NCBI RefSeq assembly: GCF_900101025.1
Contig: NZ_FMUH01000001.1
Coordinates: 310,001 to 374,000, forward strand
Length of the DNA: 64,000 nt
Source of the DNA: Klenkia marina
GTDB lineage: Bacteria > Actinomycetota > Actinomycetes > Mycobacteriales > Geodermatophilaceae
Direction: 5' to 3'
Below the pieces are notes generated by a model, which saw nothing but the letters and a program-made list of their open reading frames with translations, was not told the DNA's origin and ran no database searches. Both the position numbers and the translations under genes were made by a program. How positions within the stretch are numbered: the stretch's first letter is position 1; every line of letters starts with the position of its first letter. This document shows positions 35,024 to 45,339 of this stretch, in pieces.

Positions 35024-35902
35024 CGCGCCTGCACACCACCGGGCGTCCCGGCTGCGCAGCGCAGAGCGCACCCGGTCCAGGACCACCTGCGGGCGCCCGA
35101 GGTGGACGTCGGCGAAGCGCAGCGTCAGCCATCCCTGGGCCGAGAAGAAGCTGTACCTCTCCACGTCGCGGCGGAACTGCTCCCGCTCGGCGTGCTGACG
35201 TCCCTCGTACTCGACCAGGATCCGCCACCGCTCGTAGCCCAGGTCACCGTGGGCGACCACGACGCCGGCCCGGTCGCGCACGGGCACCTGGACCTCGGGC
35301 GGCGGCAGGTCGCTGTCGAGCAGGTACCACCGGACGATGCTCTCGGGCCTCGACGCGGCGCCGGCGTGCAGCAGTGGGGCGACCCGTCTCGCGAGCACGA
35401 CACCGCGCGCGCCCGCTGCGCCGTCGAGCAGGGCTGCGAGGTCGTCGCGCGCCAGGTGGCCGGACCGGAGCAGCGCGTCGCCCACGGCCAGCAGCTCTGC
35501 GGGGGGCAGGTCGGCGGCCAGGTCGAGCCAGGTGCGCCCGGGCGAGGTCAGGCGGAGGCCGAGGTGGGTCCGCACGTCCTCGTCGTCCAGGGTCCGCTGC
35601 GACGACCGGAAGCCCTCGCGCCTCGGCCTGGCCACGCCGGGTGGGACGACCACCCGGACCGGCGGCCGATGGTCCAGAGGAGCGCCCCAGAGCACCGCCG
35701 CCGTCCGGTGGCCGAAGACGGCGTCCACCGGGAGGACCAATGCGGCAGCCCGGCAGAGCGCGAGCAGCGAGGGCGGCAGCGCCTCGGAGACGTAGGCGCC
35801 ACGCGTCGCCCGCCGGCCGTCCTGCCGCCGCTGCGCCCGGGTGAGGCCGGCGTCGTGCGCCTGCTGCCAGGTGTACACGGGTGCGAGCGCGCCGCCGGCC
35901 AT
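35024..35902 (-). pseudogene. AbiEi-like/DUF559 protein lacking its own stop codon
   Basis: About 293 residues. An N-terminal AbiEi-type helix-turn-helix region (Y-T-W-Q-Q-A-H-D-A-G-L-T-R-A-Q, then V-F-G-H-R-T-A-A-V-L-W-G-A-P) is followed by a DUF559 domain with H-G-D-L-G-Y-E-R-W-R-I-L-V-E-Y-E-G-R-Q-H, the PD-(D/E)XK-like core of Vsr-type nucleases. The conserved part ends near 35036. There is no stop: the frame runs through the palindromic repeat and on, antisense to the whole thiolase gene, to 33674. I give the supported domain only. ATG 35902 is taken; GTG 35950 is possible. Probably a 3'-truncated or read-through gene. Confidence 0.7.
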
Positions 35903-36045
35903 GCCCGCCACCGTCGCCCGCCCGCATCCCTGCGGGGCCCATCCGGCCACGTCTGTGGACGGGGCCCCGCCATGTGGACGGCGGGCAGCGCGCCCCCTCC
36001 CGACCTGCTACGCCCGCCCGGCCCCTGCGCCCGTCGCGCCCGTCG

Positions 36046-36107
36046 ACTGTGCAGTTGGGGTCGGCGACACGCAGGGGCTCGCCGGTTGCGACGACCGCAA
36101 CTGCACA
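36046..36107. repeat. Palindromic repeat, copy 2 (upstream of DUF559 gene)
   Basis: tgtgcagttggggtcg (36048-36063) faces cgaccgcaactgcaca (36092-36107), 15 of 16 positions paired, spacer 28 bases. The arms match copy 1 except one base in the left arm; the spacer sequence differs. Confidence 0.9.
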
Positions 36108-36148
36108 CTGGCGGGGCCGGCACGGGCACGCGCGGGGACCCCGAACGG

Positions 36149-36186
36149 ACCGAGGCCCGGCCCCCGTGCGGGGACCGGGCCTCGGT
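36149..36186 (-). terminator. Strong terminator hairpin after the Bax-inhibitor-like gene
   Basis: accgaggcccgg (36149-36160) pairs perfectly with ccgggcctcggt (36175-36186), extended inside by cccc/gggg. It lies 18 bases past the stop of the minus-strand gene at 36204. Confidence 0.8.
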
Positions 36187-36203
36187 GCGTGGTGCGGGTG
36201 CGG

Positions 36204-37013
36204 CTACTCGCGGAAGTAGCTGAGCAGACGCAGGATCTCCAGGTACAGCCAGACGACCGTGACCAGCAGGCCGAAGGCGATGTACCAGGCGGTCTTCGGC
36301 GGGGCACCGCGACGGATCGCCTCGTCGGCCATGTCGAAGTCGAGCAGCAGCGAGAACGCCGCGACACCGATGACGACGAGGCTGAACCCGATGGCCAGCG
36401 GGCCACCGTCGCGCAGGCCGGTGTTGAAGCCGAACAGCGACGCGACGAGGTTGACCAGCATCAGCGCCAGGACGCCGAACATGGCGCCGACGATCCAGCG
36501 GGTCAGCTTCGGGGTGACGCGGATGGCGCCGGTCTTGTAGACCACCAGCATCCCGAAGAACACGCCGAGCGTGCCGATGACGGCCTGCGCGACGATGCCC
36601 GGGTAGACCTGGTTGAAGGCCTCGCTGATCGCACCGAGGAACACACCCTGGATGGCCGCGTAGGCCAGGGTGGCGCCCGGGTTGGCGATCTGCTTGAAGG
36701 TGATCACCATGCCGAGCACGAAGCCGACCAGCACCAGCGGAAGGGCCAGGCCGAAGGCGACGTCCTGCGGGACCATGACCCACGTGACGGCGGCGGTGAG
36801 CACCGTGACGAGGAACGTCAGGCCGGTCTTGGTGACGACGTCGTCCATCGTCAGGTACTGGGCACCCGTGGCCGCGTACGGCGACTGCTGGGTGTAGGGA
36901 GCCGGGGAACCCCACTGCTGCTGCGACTGCTGGCCCCAGGCGGTGGCCTGGGCACCCTGGCCGTTCGCGGCACCGGGGAAGCCCCGGCTGAACGCCGGGT
37001 TGCTGCTGGGCAT
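36204..37013 (-). CDS. Bax inhibitor-1/YccA family membrane protein
   Basis: A 269-residue protein with seven membrane segments after a Gln/Gly/Pro-rich N-terminus of about 60 residues. It belongs to the actinobacterial Bax1-I group (F-K-Q-I-A-N-P-G-A-T-L-A-Y-A, Y-K-T-G-A-I-R-V-T-P-K-L-T-R). The family is linked to calcium leak and stress survival in other organisms; the bacterial role is unclear. gaggag touches an ATG at 37019 and lies six bases before a second ATG at 37013, so the second is the likelier start. The upstream gap to 37169 holds its promoter and a hairpin belonging to the next gene. Confidence 0.9.
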   Translation of the reverse strand: MPSSNPAFSRGFPGAANGQGAQATAWGQQSQQQWGSPAPYTQQSPYAATGAQYLTMDDVVTKTGLTFLVTVLTAAVTWVMVPQDVAFGLALPLVLVGFVLGMVITFKQIANPGATLAYAAIQGVFLGAISEAFNQVYPGIVAQAVIGTLGVFFGMLVVYKTGAIRVTPKLTRWIVGAMFGVLALMLVNLVASLFGFNTGLRDGGPLAIGFSLVVIGVAAFSLLLDFDMADEAIRRGAPPKTAWYIAFGLLVTVVWLYLEILRLLSYFRE

Positions 37014-37112
37014 CGTCATCTCCTCGAGGTGACTCGGTCGGGTGCGTGGGCCGGGTGGAGCTGACCCACTCGACCACCACAACGCACGTGTGCGCCGATC
37101 GGTTCCTGGGGG

Positions 37113-37163
37113 CCGGCTGGACGTGACCACACCGTGATCACCGAGGTGACCACGTCCAGCCGG
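37113..37163 (-). terminator. Terminator hairpin after the M28 peptidase gene
   Basis: ccggctggacgtg (37113-37125) pairs perfectly with cacgtccagccgg (37151-37163), 13 base pairs, with gtgaccac-type inner repeats. It starts a few bases after the peptidase stop. Confidence 0.75.
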
Positions 37164-37169
37164 AGGGGC

Positions 37170-38798
37170 TCAGGCCGTCGTCCCGCCGGGCCCGTGACCG
37201 TGCCCGGGGCCGCCGTGGCCGGGGCCACCGGGACCGCCGTGGCCGGGGCCACCCGGCCCCTGCCCGGGGCCGCTGCCCGCCTGGGCGGTCATCAGCACCG
37301 CGTAGGCCACGGCGTCGGAGTTCTGGTCCAGGGCGACCCGGCTGATGTTGGTGACGTCGTCGCAGGCCTGGTGGTAGCAGGGGTCGTAGGGCTGGCCCGC
37401 GGTGCCGCCGTACCTCACCGCCTGCTCCTCGGTCATGACCCCCTCGGCCCCGGAGAACAGCCCGCCCGACGGGATGCCCGCGTCGGCGAAGGCCTGGTAG
37501 TCGCTGCGGCCGTCGAACTCGGTGTCCTCGTAGGCGATGCCACGCGAGTCGTAGAAGTCCTCGAAGGTCTGCTCGATCGCGGCCGACGCGTCGCTGACGT
37601 ACCCGTCGGGGGCTTCGAACGTGTCGCCGTCGCTGTCGTACACGAAGTTGGCGAAGTTCGGCGAGCCGAGCATGTCGAAGTTCAGGTAGGCGCCGATGCG
37701 GGCGAGCTCGTCGGCCGGCAGCGAGTCGACGTAGGCCTGCGACCCGAGCAGCCCGAACTCCTCGGCACCCCAGAACGCGAAGCGCACCGGGTGGGCCAGC
37801 CGGGTGTTCGCGAGGTTCTGCGCGACCTCCAGGATCGTCGCCGACCCCGAGCCGTTGTCGTTGATGCCCGGGCCCTCGGGCACCGAGTCCAGGTGCCCGC
37901 CGACCACGACCACGCCGTCGGACGAGCGGCCGGGCAGCTCGGCGGTGAGGTTCTCGGTCTCGCGCACCTCGCTGATCGCGGTCACGGCGATCTGCACCGT
38001 GTCCCCGGCGAGGGAGGCACCCAGCGCGTACGTGGTGCCGACCACCGGGATGGTCACCCCGGGCTCGCCCAGCGTCGGGTTGAGCAGACCGTCCTCACCC
38101 GTCGTGCCGCGGTTCACGATGACGACGCCGACCGCACCCGCCGCCTCGGCGTTGGCCGCCTTCTCGCCGAAGGAGCAGGTACCGCGCTGGACGAGGGCCA
38201 CCTGCCCCGCGACGGCGTCGGTGAAGTCGCTCGCCTCGCACCCGCTCGTGCTGGTGTCGGAGGGGCTGAGGTCGGTGTCGACGGGGACCGCGGTGCCGGT
38301 CACGTCGGCGGACCCGGAGAAGCTGGCCACCGCGTAGTCGGTGCCGGCCGTGTAGGTCGCCGGTTCCGGGGCGACCTGCGCGAACACCGACGGGGCCGTC
38401 TCCTCGAAGTACGGGAACGCGAAGGACTGCCGGACGACGTCGTACCCGGCCGCGGTGAGCACGGCGTCGACGTGGTCGGCGGAGGCCGTGTACCCCGGCG
38501 ACCCGGACGCGCGGTTGCCGCCGTTGCCCTCGGCCACGTCCTGGAGGGCCTGCAGGTGCTCGGTGACGCCCTCGACGGTGACGCAGCGCAGCAGCTTCTC
38601 GACGTCGGCGTTCACCCGCCGCTCGCACCCGGCCGGGGCACCACCGGGGCCTCCCCCGGGACCACCGCCCGGGCCGCCGGGCGGTCCCGCCGCCGCCGGC
38701 GCCGCCGTCAGCAGACCGGCCGCGGTCAGCAGGGCGGCGCCGCCCAGCGCCGTCCACCTCGTCCGGCCCCTGCGCCCCTGGTGCTCGAGTGCGTCCAC
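37170..38798 (-). CDS. Secreted M28 family aminopeptidase with PA domain and Gly/His-rich tail
   Basis: A 542-residue exported zinc peptidase. Signal peptide at 1-38 (A-A-L-L-T-A-A-G-L-L-T-A-A-P-A-A-A), a Gly/Pro linker, a PA domain (about 130-265), then the M28 domain with metal ligands in V-G-G-H-L-D-S-V (about 302), G-I-N-D-N-G-S-G-S-A, W-G-A-E-E-F-G-L-L-G-S (catalytic and ligand Glu), N-F-D-M-L-G and Y-H-Q-A-C-D-D. This is the Streptomyces/Saccharomyces aminopeptidase Y-like layout. The last 30 residues are G-P-G-H-G repeats, perhaps metal-binding or cell-surface exposed. Likely frees amino acids from extracellular peptides. Confidence 0.93.
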   Translation of the reverse strand: MDALEHQGRRGRTRWTALGGAALLTAAGLLTAAPAAAGPPGGPGGGPGGGPGGAPAGCERRVNADVEKLLRCVTVEGVTEHLQALQDVAEGNGGNRASGSPGYTASADHVDAVLTAAGYDVVRQSFAFPYFEETAPSVFAQVAPEPATYTAGTDYAVASFSGSADVTGTAVPVDTDLSPSDTSTSGCEASDFTDAVAGQVALVQRGTCSFGEKAANAEAAGAVGVVIVNRGTTGEDGLLNPTLGEPGVTIPVVGTTYALGASLAGDTVQIAVTAISEVRETENLTAELPGRSSDGVVVVGGHLDSVPEGPGINDNGSGSATILEVAQNLANTRLAHPVRFAFWGAEEFGLLGSQAYVDSLPADELARIGAYLNFDMLGSPNFANFVYDSDGDTFEAPDGYVSDASAAIEQTFEDFYDSRGIAYEDTEFDGRSDYQAFADAGIPSGGLFSGAEGVMTEEQAVRYGGTAGQPYDPCYHQACDDVTNISRVALDQNSDAVAYAVLMTAQAGSGPGQGPGGPGHGGPGGPGHGGPGHGHGPGGTTA

Positions 38799-38919
38799 GT
38801 CGTCGCCCTCCCGCCCGACCCACCTGCTGTGGATCTCCTGTGCCCGACCGTGGTCGATGGGCGGCGGGAGAACAAGCCTTGACCTGGGCGCCGCGGGAGG
38901 TTAGTGAGCGGAAGGAACC

Positions 38920-38996
38920 TGGTGCCCTCGGTGGGGTTCGAACCCACACTGGGACCCTTTTAAGGGGCCTGCCTCTGCCGGTTGGGCTACGAGGGC
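38920..38996 (-). tRNA. tRNA with UAA anticodon and short variable loop (tRNA-Leu-like)
   Basis: Cloverleaf of 77 bases including an encoded CCA: acceptor GCCCTCG/CGAGGGC with discriminator A, D arm GCC-C-AACCGGCAGA-GGC, anticodon stem GGCCC/GGGTC with loop CTTAAAA (anticodon TAA), variable loop CCAGT, T arm GTGGG-TTCGAAC-CCCAC. UAA reads the leucine codon UUA, and the D loop and A73 look leucine-like, but the variable region has only five bases where bacterial tRNA-Leu normally has a long extra arm. I noticed no TTA codon in the genes I call in this window. Confidence 0.88.
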
Positions 38997-39003
38997 CGAG
39001 CCG

Positions 39004-39765
39004 TCATCCTGCCGCGAGCGCCACGGCGCGCTGCAGGACGGCGTCGAGCATCGGTTCGGTGAGCCGCCCGGTGAAGGTGTTCTGCTGGCTTACGTGGTAG
39101 CTGCCCAGCAGGGTCAACGGCCCGTCGGGGCCGACCAGCTCCACCTCCACCCCGTGCCCGAACCTCGGCCGGGGCCGAGGGAGCACGTACCCGGCGGCCG
39201 CCAGCACCGGCAGCAGCGCCGACCAGCCGAACCCGCCCAGCACCACGGCGACCCGCAACCGCGGCAGCAGCTGGAGCTCTCGGGCCAGCCACGGCGAGCA
39301 GGTGTCGCGCTCGGCCGGGGTGGGCGCGTTGTCCGGCGGGGCGCACCGCACGGCCGAGACGATGCGCACGTCGTGCACCTCGAGCCCGTCGTCCCGGCTC
39401 ACCGACGTCGGCTGGTTGGCCAGCCCGGCCCGCCAGAGGGCGGCGAAGATCCAGTCGCCGGACCGGTCGCCGGTGAAGATGCGGCCGGTGCGGTTGCCGC
39501 CGTGCGCGGCCGGGGCCAGCCCCACGACGGCGATGCGCGCGTCGGCCGGGCCCATGCCGGGGATCGGCCGGCCCCAGTAGACCTGGTCGCGGAAGGCGGC
39601 CCGCTTCACCTCGGCGACCTCCTCCCGCCAGGCCACGAGCCGGGGGCAGGCCCGGCAGCCGCACACCCGTTCGTCCACCGCGGCGAGGTCGCGGGCCGAC
39701 CGGGCGCCGCGCACCACCCCGGCCGGGGTGCGGGTGACGGGGTAGCCGTCGGCGTCGCGTGCCAT
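39004..39765 (-). CDS. Type-5 uracil-DNA glycosylase (UdgB family)
   Basis: A 253-residue DNA repair glycosylase removing uracil and other deaminated bases. The four iron-sulfur Cys are seen as C-G-C-R-A-C-P near residue 35 and in V-R-C-A-P-P-D-N and D-T-C-S-P-W-L. Motif A is [14 protein letters not shown] and the C-terminal motif is [14 protein letters not shown]. The Ala-Pro-Ala form of motif A and the longer chain mark family 5 rather than family 4. ATG 39765 is chosen since the upstream extension overlaps the divergent gene only slightly and lacks similarity. Confidence 0.92.
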   Translation of the reverse strand: MARDADGYPVTRTPAGVVRGARSARDLAAVDERVCGCRACPRLVAWREEVAEVKRAAFRDQVYWGRPIPGMGPADARIAVVGLAPAAHGGNRTGRIFTGDRSGDWIFAALWRAGLANQPTSVSRDDGLEVHDVRIVSAVRCAPPDNAPTPAERDTCSPWLARELQLLPRLRVAVVLGGFGWSALLPVLAAAGYVLPRPRPRFGHGVEVELVGPDGPLTLLGSYHVSQQNTFTGRLTEPMLDAVLQRAVALAAG

Positions 39766-39805
39766 CCACCCAGCAGAGCACAGGTGGGCGCGGCATGATC
39801 GGCCG

Positions 39806-40111
39806 GTGGCGAAGAAGCAGAAGGTCAAGACCCCGGCGCTCTACAAGCTGCTGGGCCCGGCGCTGGCCATCCCGACCGGCATCGTCGTGAAGAAGGTGGC
39901 CGACCAGGCCTGGATCGCCGTGCGGGGCACGCCGCCGCCGAAGAACCCCGACGTGCCGGGGATCAGCTGGGGCGACGCCATCGCCTGGGCCGCGGTCTCC
40001 GGGGTGCTGGTGGCCGTGGGCCGGCTGCTGGCCGCCCAGGGCGCCGCGAAGGCGTACACCGCGTTGACCGGGAAGTTCCCGGCCAACGCGAACGCCGACA
40101 GCGCCGCCTGA
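39806..40111 (+). CDS. DUF4235 small membrane protein
   Basis: A 101-residue protein with two membrane segments (about 14-30 and 58-76) and a basic N-terminus A-K-K-Q-K-V-K-T. The pattern [18 protein letters not shown] and [12 protein letters not shown] fits DUF4235, a family of unknown function common in actinobacteria. GTG start. Divergent from the glycosylase by about 40 bases and convergent with ppx. Confidence 0.85.
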   Translation: MAKKQKVKTPALYKLLGPALAIPTGIVVKKVADQAWIAVRGTPPPKNPDVPGISWGDAIAWAAVSGVLVAVGRLLAAQGAAKAYTALTGKFPANANADSAA

Positions 40112-40121
40112 CCAGGTAGCC

Positions 40122-41069
40122 CTAGCGCCCCAGGGCGAGGGCGATGCCGTCGAGGATGTCGTGCTCGCTGACCACGACCTCGTCGATGGCCAGGGCGTCC
40201 ATCACCACCCGCAGCACGAGCGCCCCGCCGCCGATGACGTCCACCCGACCCGGGTGCATCACCGGCAGTGCCGCACGACGGGCCCGGGTGGCGGTGAGCA
40301 GCCCGGCGGTCACCGACCGCACGGCGCCGACCGGGATGCGGGCGCCGTGGATCGTGTCGGCCCGGTACTCCGGCAGCCCGAGGGCGAGCGCGGCGACCGT
40401 GGTCACCGACCCCGCGAGGCCGACCAGGGTGGCGGCCTCGCCGACGGGCACGTGGGTCGCGACGTCGGCCAGCGCCGCCCGGATGTCGGACTCGGCCCGC
40501 TGGATCTCGTCGGCCGTCGGCGGGTCACCGTGCAGGTGCCGCTCGGTGAGCCGCACGCAGCCGATGTCCACCGAGCGGGCGGCCCGCACGCCGTCCGCGT
40601 CGCCCAGCACGAACTCGGTCGACCCGCCGCCGATGTCGACCACCAGGTAGGGCGCGGGGGGCGGGGTCGAGCCGTGCGCGGCCGCAGCGGCCGCCAGCGA
40701 CGCGGTCGCGCCCCGGAAGGACAGCTCGGCCTCCTCGAGGCCGGGGACGACGTCGGGCCGCTGGCCCAGGGTGGCGGCCACCATCTCCTCGAAGTCGGCC
40801 CGGTTGGCGGCGTCGCGGCTCGCGCTCGTGGCCACCATGCGGACGCGCTCGGCGCCCAGCTCGCGAGCCTGCTGCGCGTACTGCGCCAGGACGACGCGGG
40901 TGCGCTCGATGGCCTCGGGCGCCAGCCGGCCGGTGGCGTCGACGCCCTGGCCGAGCCGGACGACCTCCATGCGGCGCAGCACCTCGGTGTGCGTGCCGGC
41001 GCCGTCGACGTCGGCCACCAGCAGCCGGATCGAGTTGGTGCCGCAGTCGACGGCGGCGACGCGGGTCAC
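40122..41069 (-). CDS. ppx: Ppx/GppA family exopolyphosphatase
   Basis: A 315-residue member of the Ppx/GppA group (Rv1026/ppx2-like). ASKHA ATPase-fold motifs: A-V-D-C-G-T-N-S-I-R-L-L at the start, E-E-A-E-L-S-F-R-G-A, and V-V-D-I-G-G-G-S-T-E-F. Such short single-module enzymes hydrolyse polyphosphate or pppGpp and influence the stringent response; which substrate applies here is unknown. GTG start overlaps the DUF501 stop (GTGA), and the gene ends the minus-strand unit eno-divIC-DUF501-ppx, the same order as in M. tuberculosis. Confidence 0.93.
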   Translation of the reverse strand: MTRVAAVDCGTNSIRLLVADVDGAGTHTEVLRRMEVVRLGQGVDATGRLAPEAIERTRVVLAQYAQQARELGAERVRMVATSASRDAANRADFEEMVAATLGQRPDVVPGLEEAELSFRGATASLAAAAAAHGSTPPPAPYLVVDIGGGSTEFVLGDADGVRAARSVDIGCVRLTERHLHGDPPTADEIQRAESDIRAALADVATHVPVGEAATLVGLAGSVTTVAALALGLPEYRADTIHGARIPVGAVRSVTAGLLTATRARRAALPVMHPGRVDVIGGGALVLRVVMDALAIDEVVVSEHDILDGIALALGR

Positions 41070-41572
41070 GCGTCGGACCCGTCCTGCGCGGCGGCGCACG
41101 GCCCGGCCGTCCACCACTCGCCCATGCCCTCGAGCGCACGGTCGCCGACGGGGTTGACCCCCGGCCCGGCGGCCAGCGAGTGCGCGGCCAGGGCGTGCAG
41201 GCACTTGACGCGGTCGGGCATCCCGCCGGCGGAGGCCCGGGTGGGCAGGACGTCGACGGCGTCGCGGGTGGCGAGGAAGGCCTCGTGCGCTGCGGTGTAG
41301 GCCGCGGCCAGCTCGGGGTCGGTGGCCAGGTCGGCCTGCCACTGCTTCATGAGCCCGGCCGACTCCAGCCGGCTGGCGGCCGCGGACGCCCGCGGGCAGG
41401 TCAGGTAGTACACCGTCGGGAACGGGGTGCCGTCCTCCAGCCGGGGTGCGGTCTGCACGACGTCGGGCTGACCGCACGGGCAGCGGTGGGCCACGCCGAC
41501 CAGCGCCCGCGGGGGGCGGCCGAGCTGACGGGCGACGACCTCGCGGTCCTCCGGGCTGACTGCTTCGCTCAC
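41066..41572 (-). CDS. DUF501 domain protein
   Basis: A 168-residue DUF501 protein (Rv1025-like) of unknown function, conserved between divIC and ppx in actinobacteria. Visible conserved parts: L-G-R-P-P-R-A-L-V-G-V-A-H-R-C-P-C-G-Q-P, T-V-Y-Y-L-T-C-P-R and M-P-D-R-V-K-C-L-H. The C-P-C-G and later Cys could bind a metal. Cytoplasmic. Starts 22 bases after divIC and overlaps ppx. Confidence 0.9.
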   Translation of the reverse strand: MSEAVSPEDREVVARQLGRPPRALVGVAHRCPCGQPDVVQTAPRLEDGTPFPTVYYLTCPRASAAASRLESAGLMKQWQADLATDPELAAAYTAAHEAFLATRDAVDVLPTRASAGGMPDRVKCLHALAAHSLAAGPGVNPVGDRALEGMGEWWTAGPCAAAQDGSDA

Positions 41573-41594
41573 CCCGGAATCCTCTCAGGCTCGG

Positions 41595-42158
41595 CTACCC
41601 ACCTGAGCCATCAGCCGTCCCGACGGACTCCAGCAGGCCCTCGTACCAAGGCGGGCGGGGGGCGTCGTCGGTGGTGACACCGGGGGTCTGCGCCGGGGCC
41701 TCGCCCTCGACGACGGTGCCGTCGGCGACGACGACCAACCGGTCGCCGGGGAGCACGAAGTTGAGCCGCTCGCGGGCCTGCTGGGCGCGGTAGGCGGGGT
41801 CGGCCTGCCGGTCGAGCTCCTCCTGGAGCTGCTGCTGCTGCAGCGAGAGCGCCTGGTTCTGCGCGGCCAGCTCGGCCAGCTCCTGGCGACCGGCCACGAA
41901 GGACCGGATCGGGCCGGCGAGCGTGAGCGCCAGCAGGAGCACCAGGACACCGAGCAGGACGGCGCGACCGGTCACCAGCGGACGGTGCCCGGCGGTCGTC
42001 GTCGTCCGGGCCGGGCGACGGGTGCGGCGACGGCCCTGCCGCGCGTCGGCGGCCCCGCGCCCGCCCGGGGTGGCCGGGCGGGCGGTGGTGCGACGGCGTG
42101 CGGACGCACGACCGCTCCCGGCCGAGGACGAACCTCGGCGGGAGCGGTCGTCGCTCAT
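41595..42158 (-). CDS. Septum formation initiator, DivIC/FtsB family
   Basis: A 187-residue bitopic membrane protein: a long basic, Arg/Ser/Thr-rich cytoplasmic N-terminus (1-60), one membrane segment (about 63-84), then a coiled coil (E-L-A-E-L-A-A-Q-N-Q-A-L-S-L-Q-Q-Q-Q) and a short extracellular domain with A-R-E-R-L-N-F-V-L-P-G-D. It corresponds to Rv1024 next to eno and acts in the divisome. A very stable hairpin covers codons 3-17, so the ATG at 42158 is not certain; GTG 41975 would give a 126-residue protein starting just before the membrane segment. Confidence 0.88.
   Translation of the reverse strand: MSDDRSRRGSSSAGSGRASARRRTTARPATPGGRGAADARQGRRRTRRPARTTTTAGHRPLVTGRAVLLGVLVLLLALTLAGPIRSFVAGRQELAELAAQNQALSLQQQQLQEELDRQADPAYRAQQARERLNFVLPGDRLVVVADGTVVEGEAPAQTPGVTTDDAPRPPWYEGLLESVGTADGSGG
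42109..42150 (-). terminator. 18-base-pair hairpin between eno and the divIC coding start
   Basis: cgaccgctcccg (42109-42120) pairs perfectly with cgggagcggtcg (42139-42150), continued after a one-base bulge by ccgagg/cctcgg around an acgaa loop. It begins 22 bases past the eno stop and lies inside the first codons of divIC as called. Either an eno terminator/attenuator or a sign that divIC starts later. Confidence 0.65.
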
Positions 42159-42171
42159 CCGGTGACCGGCC

Positions 42172-44434
<2,263 letters not shown>

Positions 44435-44441
44435 CCGCCGC

Positions 44442-45335
44442 TCAGGCGCGTGCGGCTGCGTCCACGGAGGCGTCCACGGAGGCGGCGTAGCGGCGGACGG
44501 CGGTGCGCAGCGCGTCCTCGACGTCCCAGCCGCGCTCGCCGGCCGCGGCCACGACGCCCAGCAGGTGCTCGCCGAGCGCCGCCGGGTCGTCCGCCGCCAG
44601 CTCGGCCGGCGGCGGCACCGGCAGACCCGCGCGCCGGGCCCGGGACACCAGCGCCGCCGCCCAGGCGGCGGCCGACTGCGAGGTCGAGATCCCCTCGGTG
44701 GGTGAGCGGCGCTGCTTCTCGGCCCGCTTGATCTCCTCCCAGCTGGCCTCGACCTGGGCGGTGTCCCGGGGACCCACGTCGCCGAACACGTGCGGGTGCC
44801 GGCGCACCAGCTTGGCCACCAGCTCGCCGGCGACGTCGTCCACGTCGAACCCGTCGGGGCGCTCGGCGGCGACCCGGGCGTGGAAGGCGACCTGCAGCAG
44901 CACGTCGCCGAGCTCCTCGCGCATGGCGACCGGGTCCTCGTCGGTGATCGCGTCGTAGGCCTCGTGCGCCTCCTCGAGCAGGTAGCGGCGCAGCGAGGCG
45001 TGGGTCTGCTCGGCGTCCCACGGGCAGCCCCCGGGCGAGCGCAGCCGGTCCATGACGGCGACGACGTCGAGCAGGCGGGCCCCGGGCGGCTCGGGGGCGG
45101 CCGTCACGACCGGGGCATCCCCGGCGTCGGCGGCGGTCACCAGGACGACGTCGTCGGGCCCGGCACCCGTGGTGTCCGCGACGTCGGTCACGGTCCACCC
45201 GGCGGCCCGCAGGGCGTGGGCGGTCGCCGCCGCCCCGGGGAGCGCCAGCACGGCGGGGGCGGCGGTGAGCACGCGCCAGGCGTCGGGGCCCAGCAGGGCG
45301 GGCAGGCGGGGGCTGACGGCGAGGAGGACGGCCAC
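44442..45335 (-). CDS. mazG: Nucleoside triphosphate pyrophosphohydrolase MazG
   Basis: A 297-residue MazG protein that hydrolyses (d)NTPs to NMP and pyrophosphate, clearing oxidised or surplus nucleotides. The core C-P-W-D-A-E-Q-T-H-A-S-L-R-R-Y-L-L-E-E-A-H-E and the magnesium-binding E-E-L-G-D-V-L-L-Q-V are intact (about 105-170). An N-terminal segment of about 85 residues precedes it, as in mycobacterial MazG. The second MazG half is reduced (H-L-L-G-V-V-A-A-A-G-E-R-G-W-D-V-E-D-A-L). It starts four bases after the SurA-like gene. Confidence 0.93.
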   Translation of the reverse strand: MAVLLAVSPRLPALLGPDAWRVLTAAPAVLALPGAAATAHALRAAGWTVTDVADTTGAGPDDVVLVTAADAGDAPVVTAAPEPPGARLLDVVAVMDRLRSPGGCPWDAEQTHASLRRYLLEEAHEAYDAITDEDPVAMREELGDVLLQVAFHARVAAERPDGFDVDDVAGELVAKLVRRHPHVFGDVGPRDTAQVEASWEEIKRAEKQRRSPTEGISTSQSAAAWAAALVSRARRAGLPVPPPAELAADDPAALGEHLLGVVAAAGERGWDVEDALRTAVRRYAASVDASVDAAARA

Positions 45336-45339
45336 CCGG

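Noticed and set aside
34960-36107. Treating the palindrome pair as a standard insertion sequence or transposon
   Set aside because: No transposase, no target-site duplication seen, and each palindrome is itself a hairpin, not a terminal inverted repeat.
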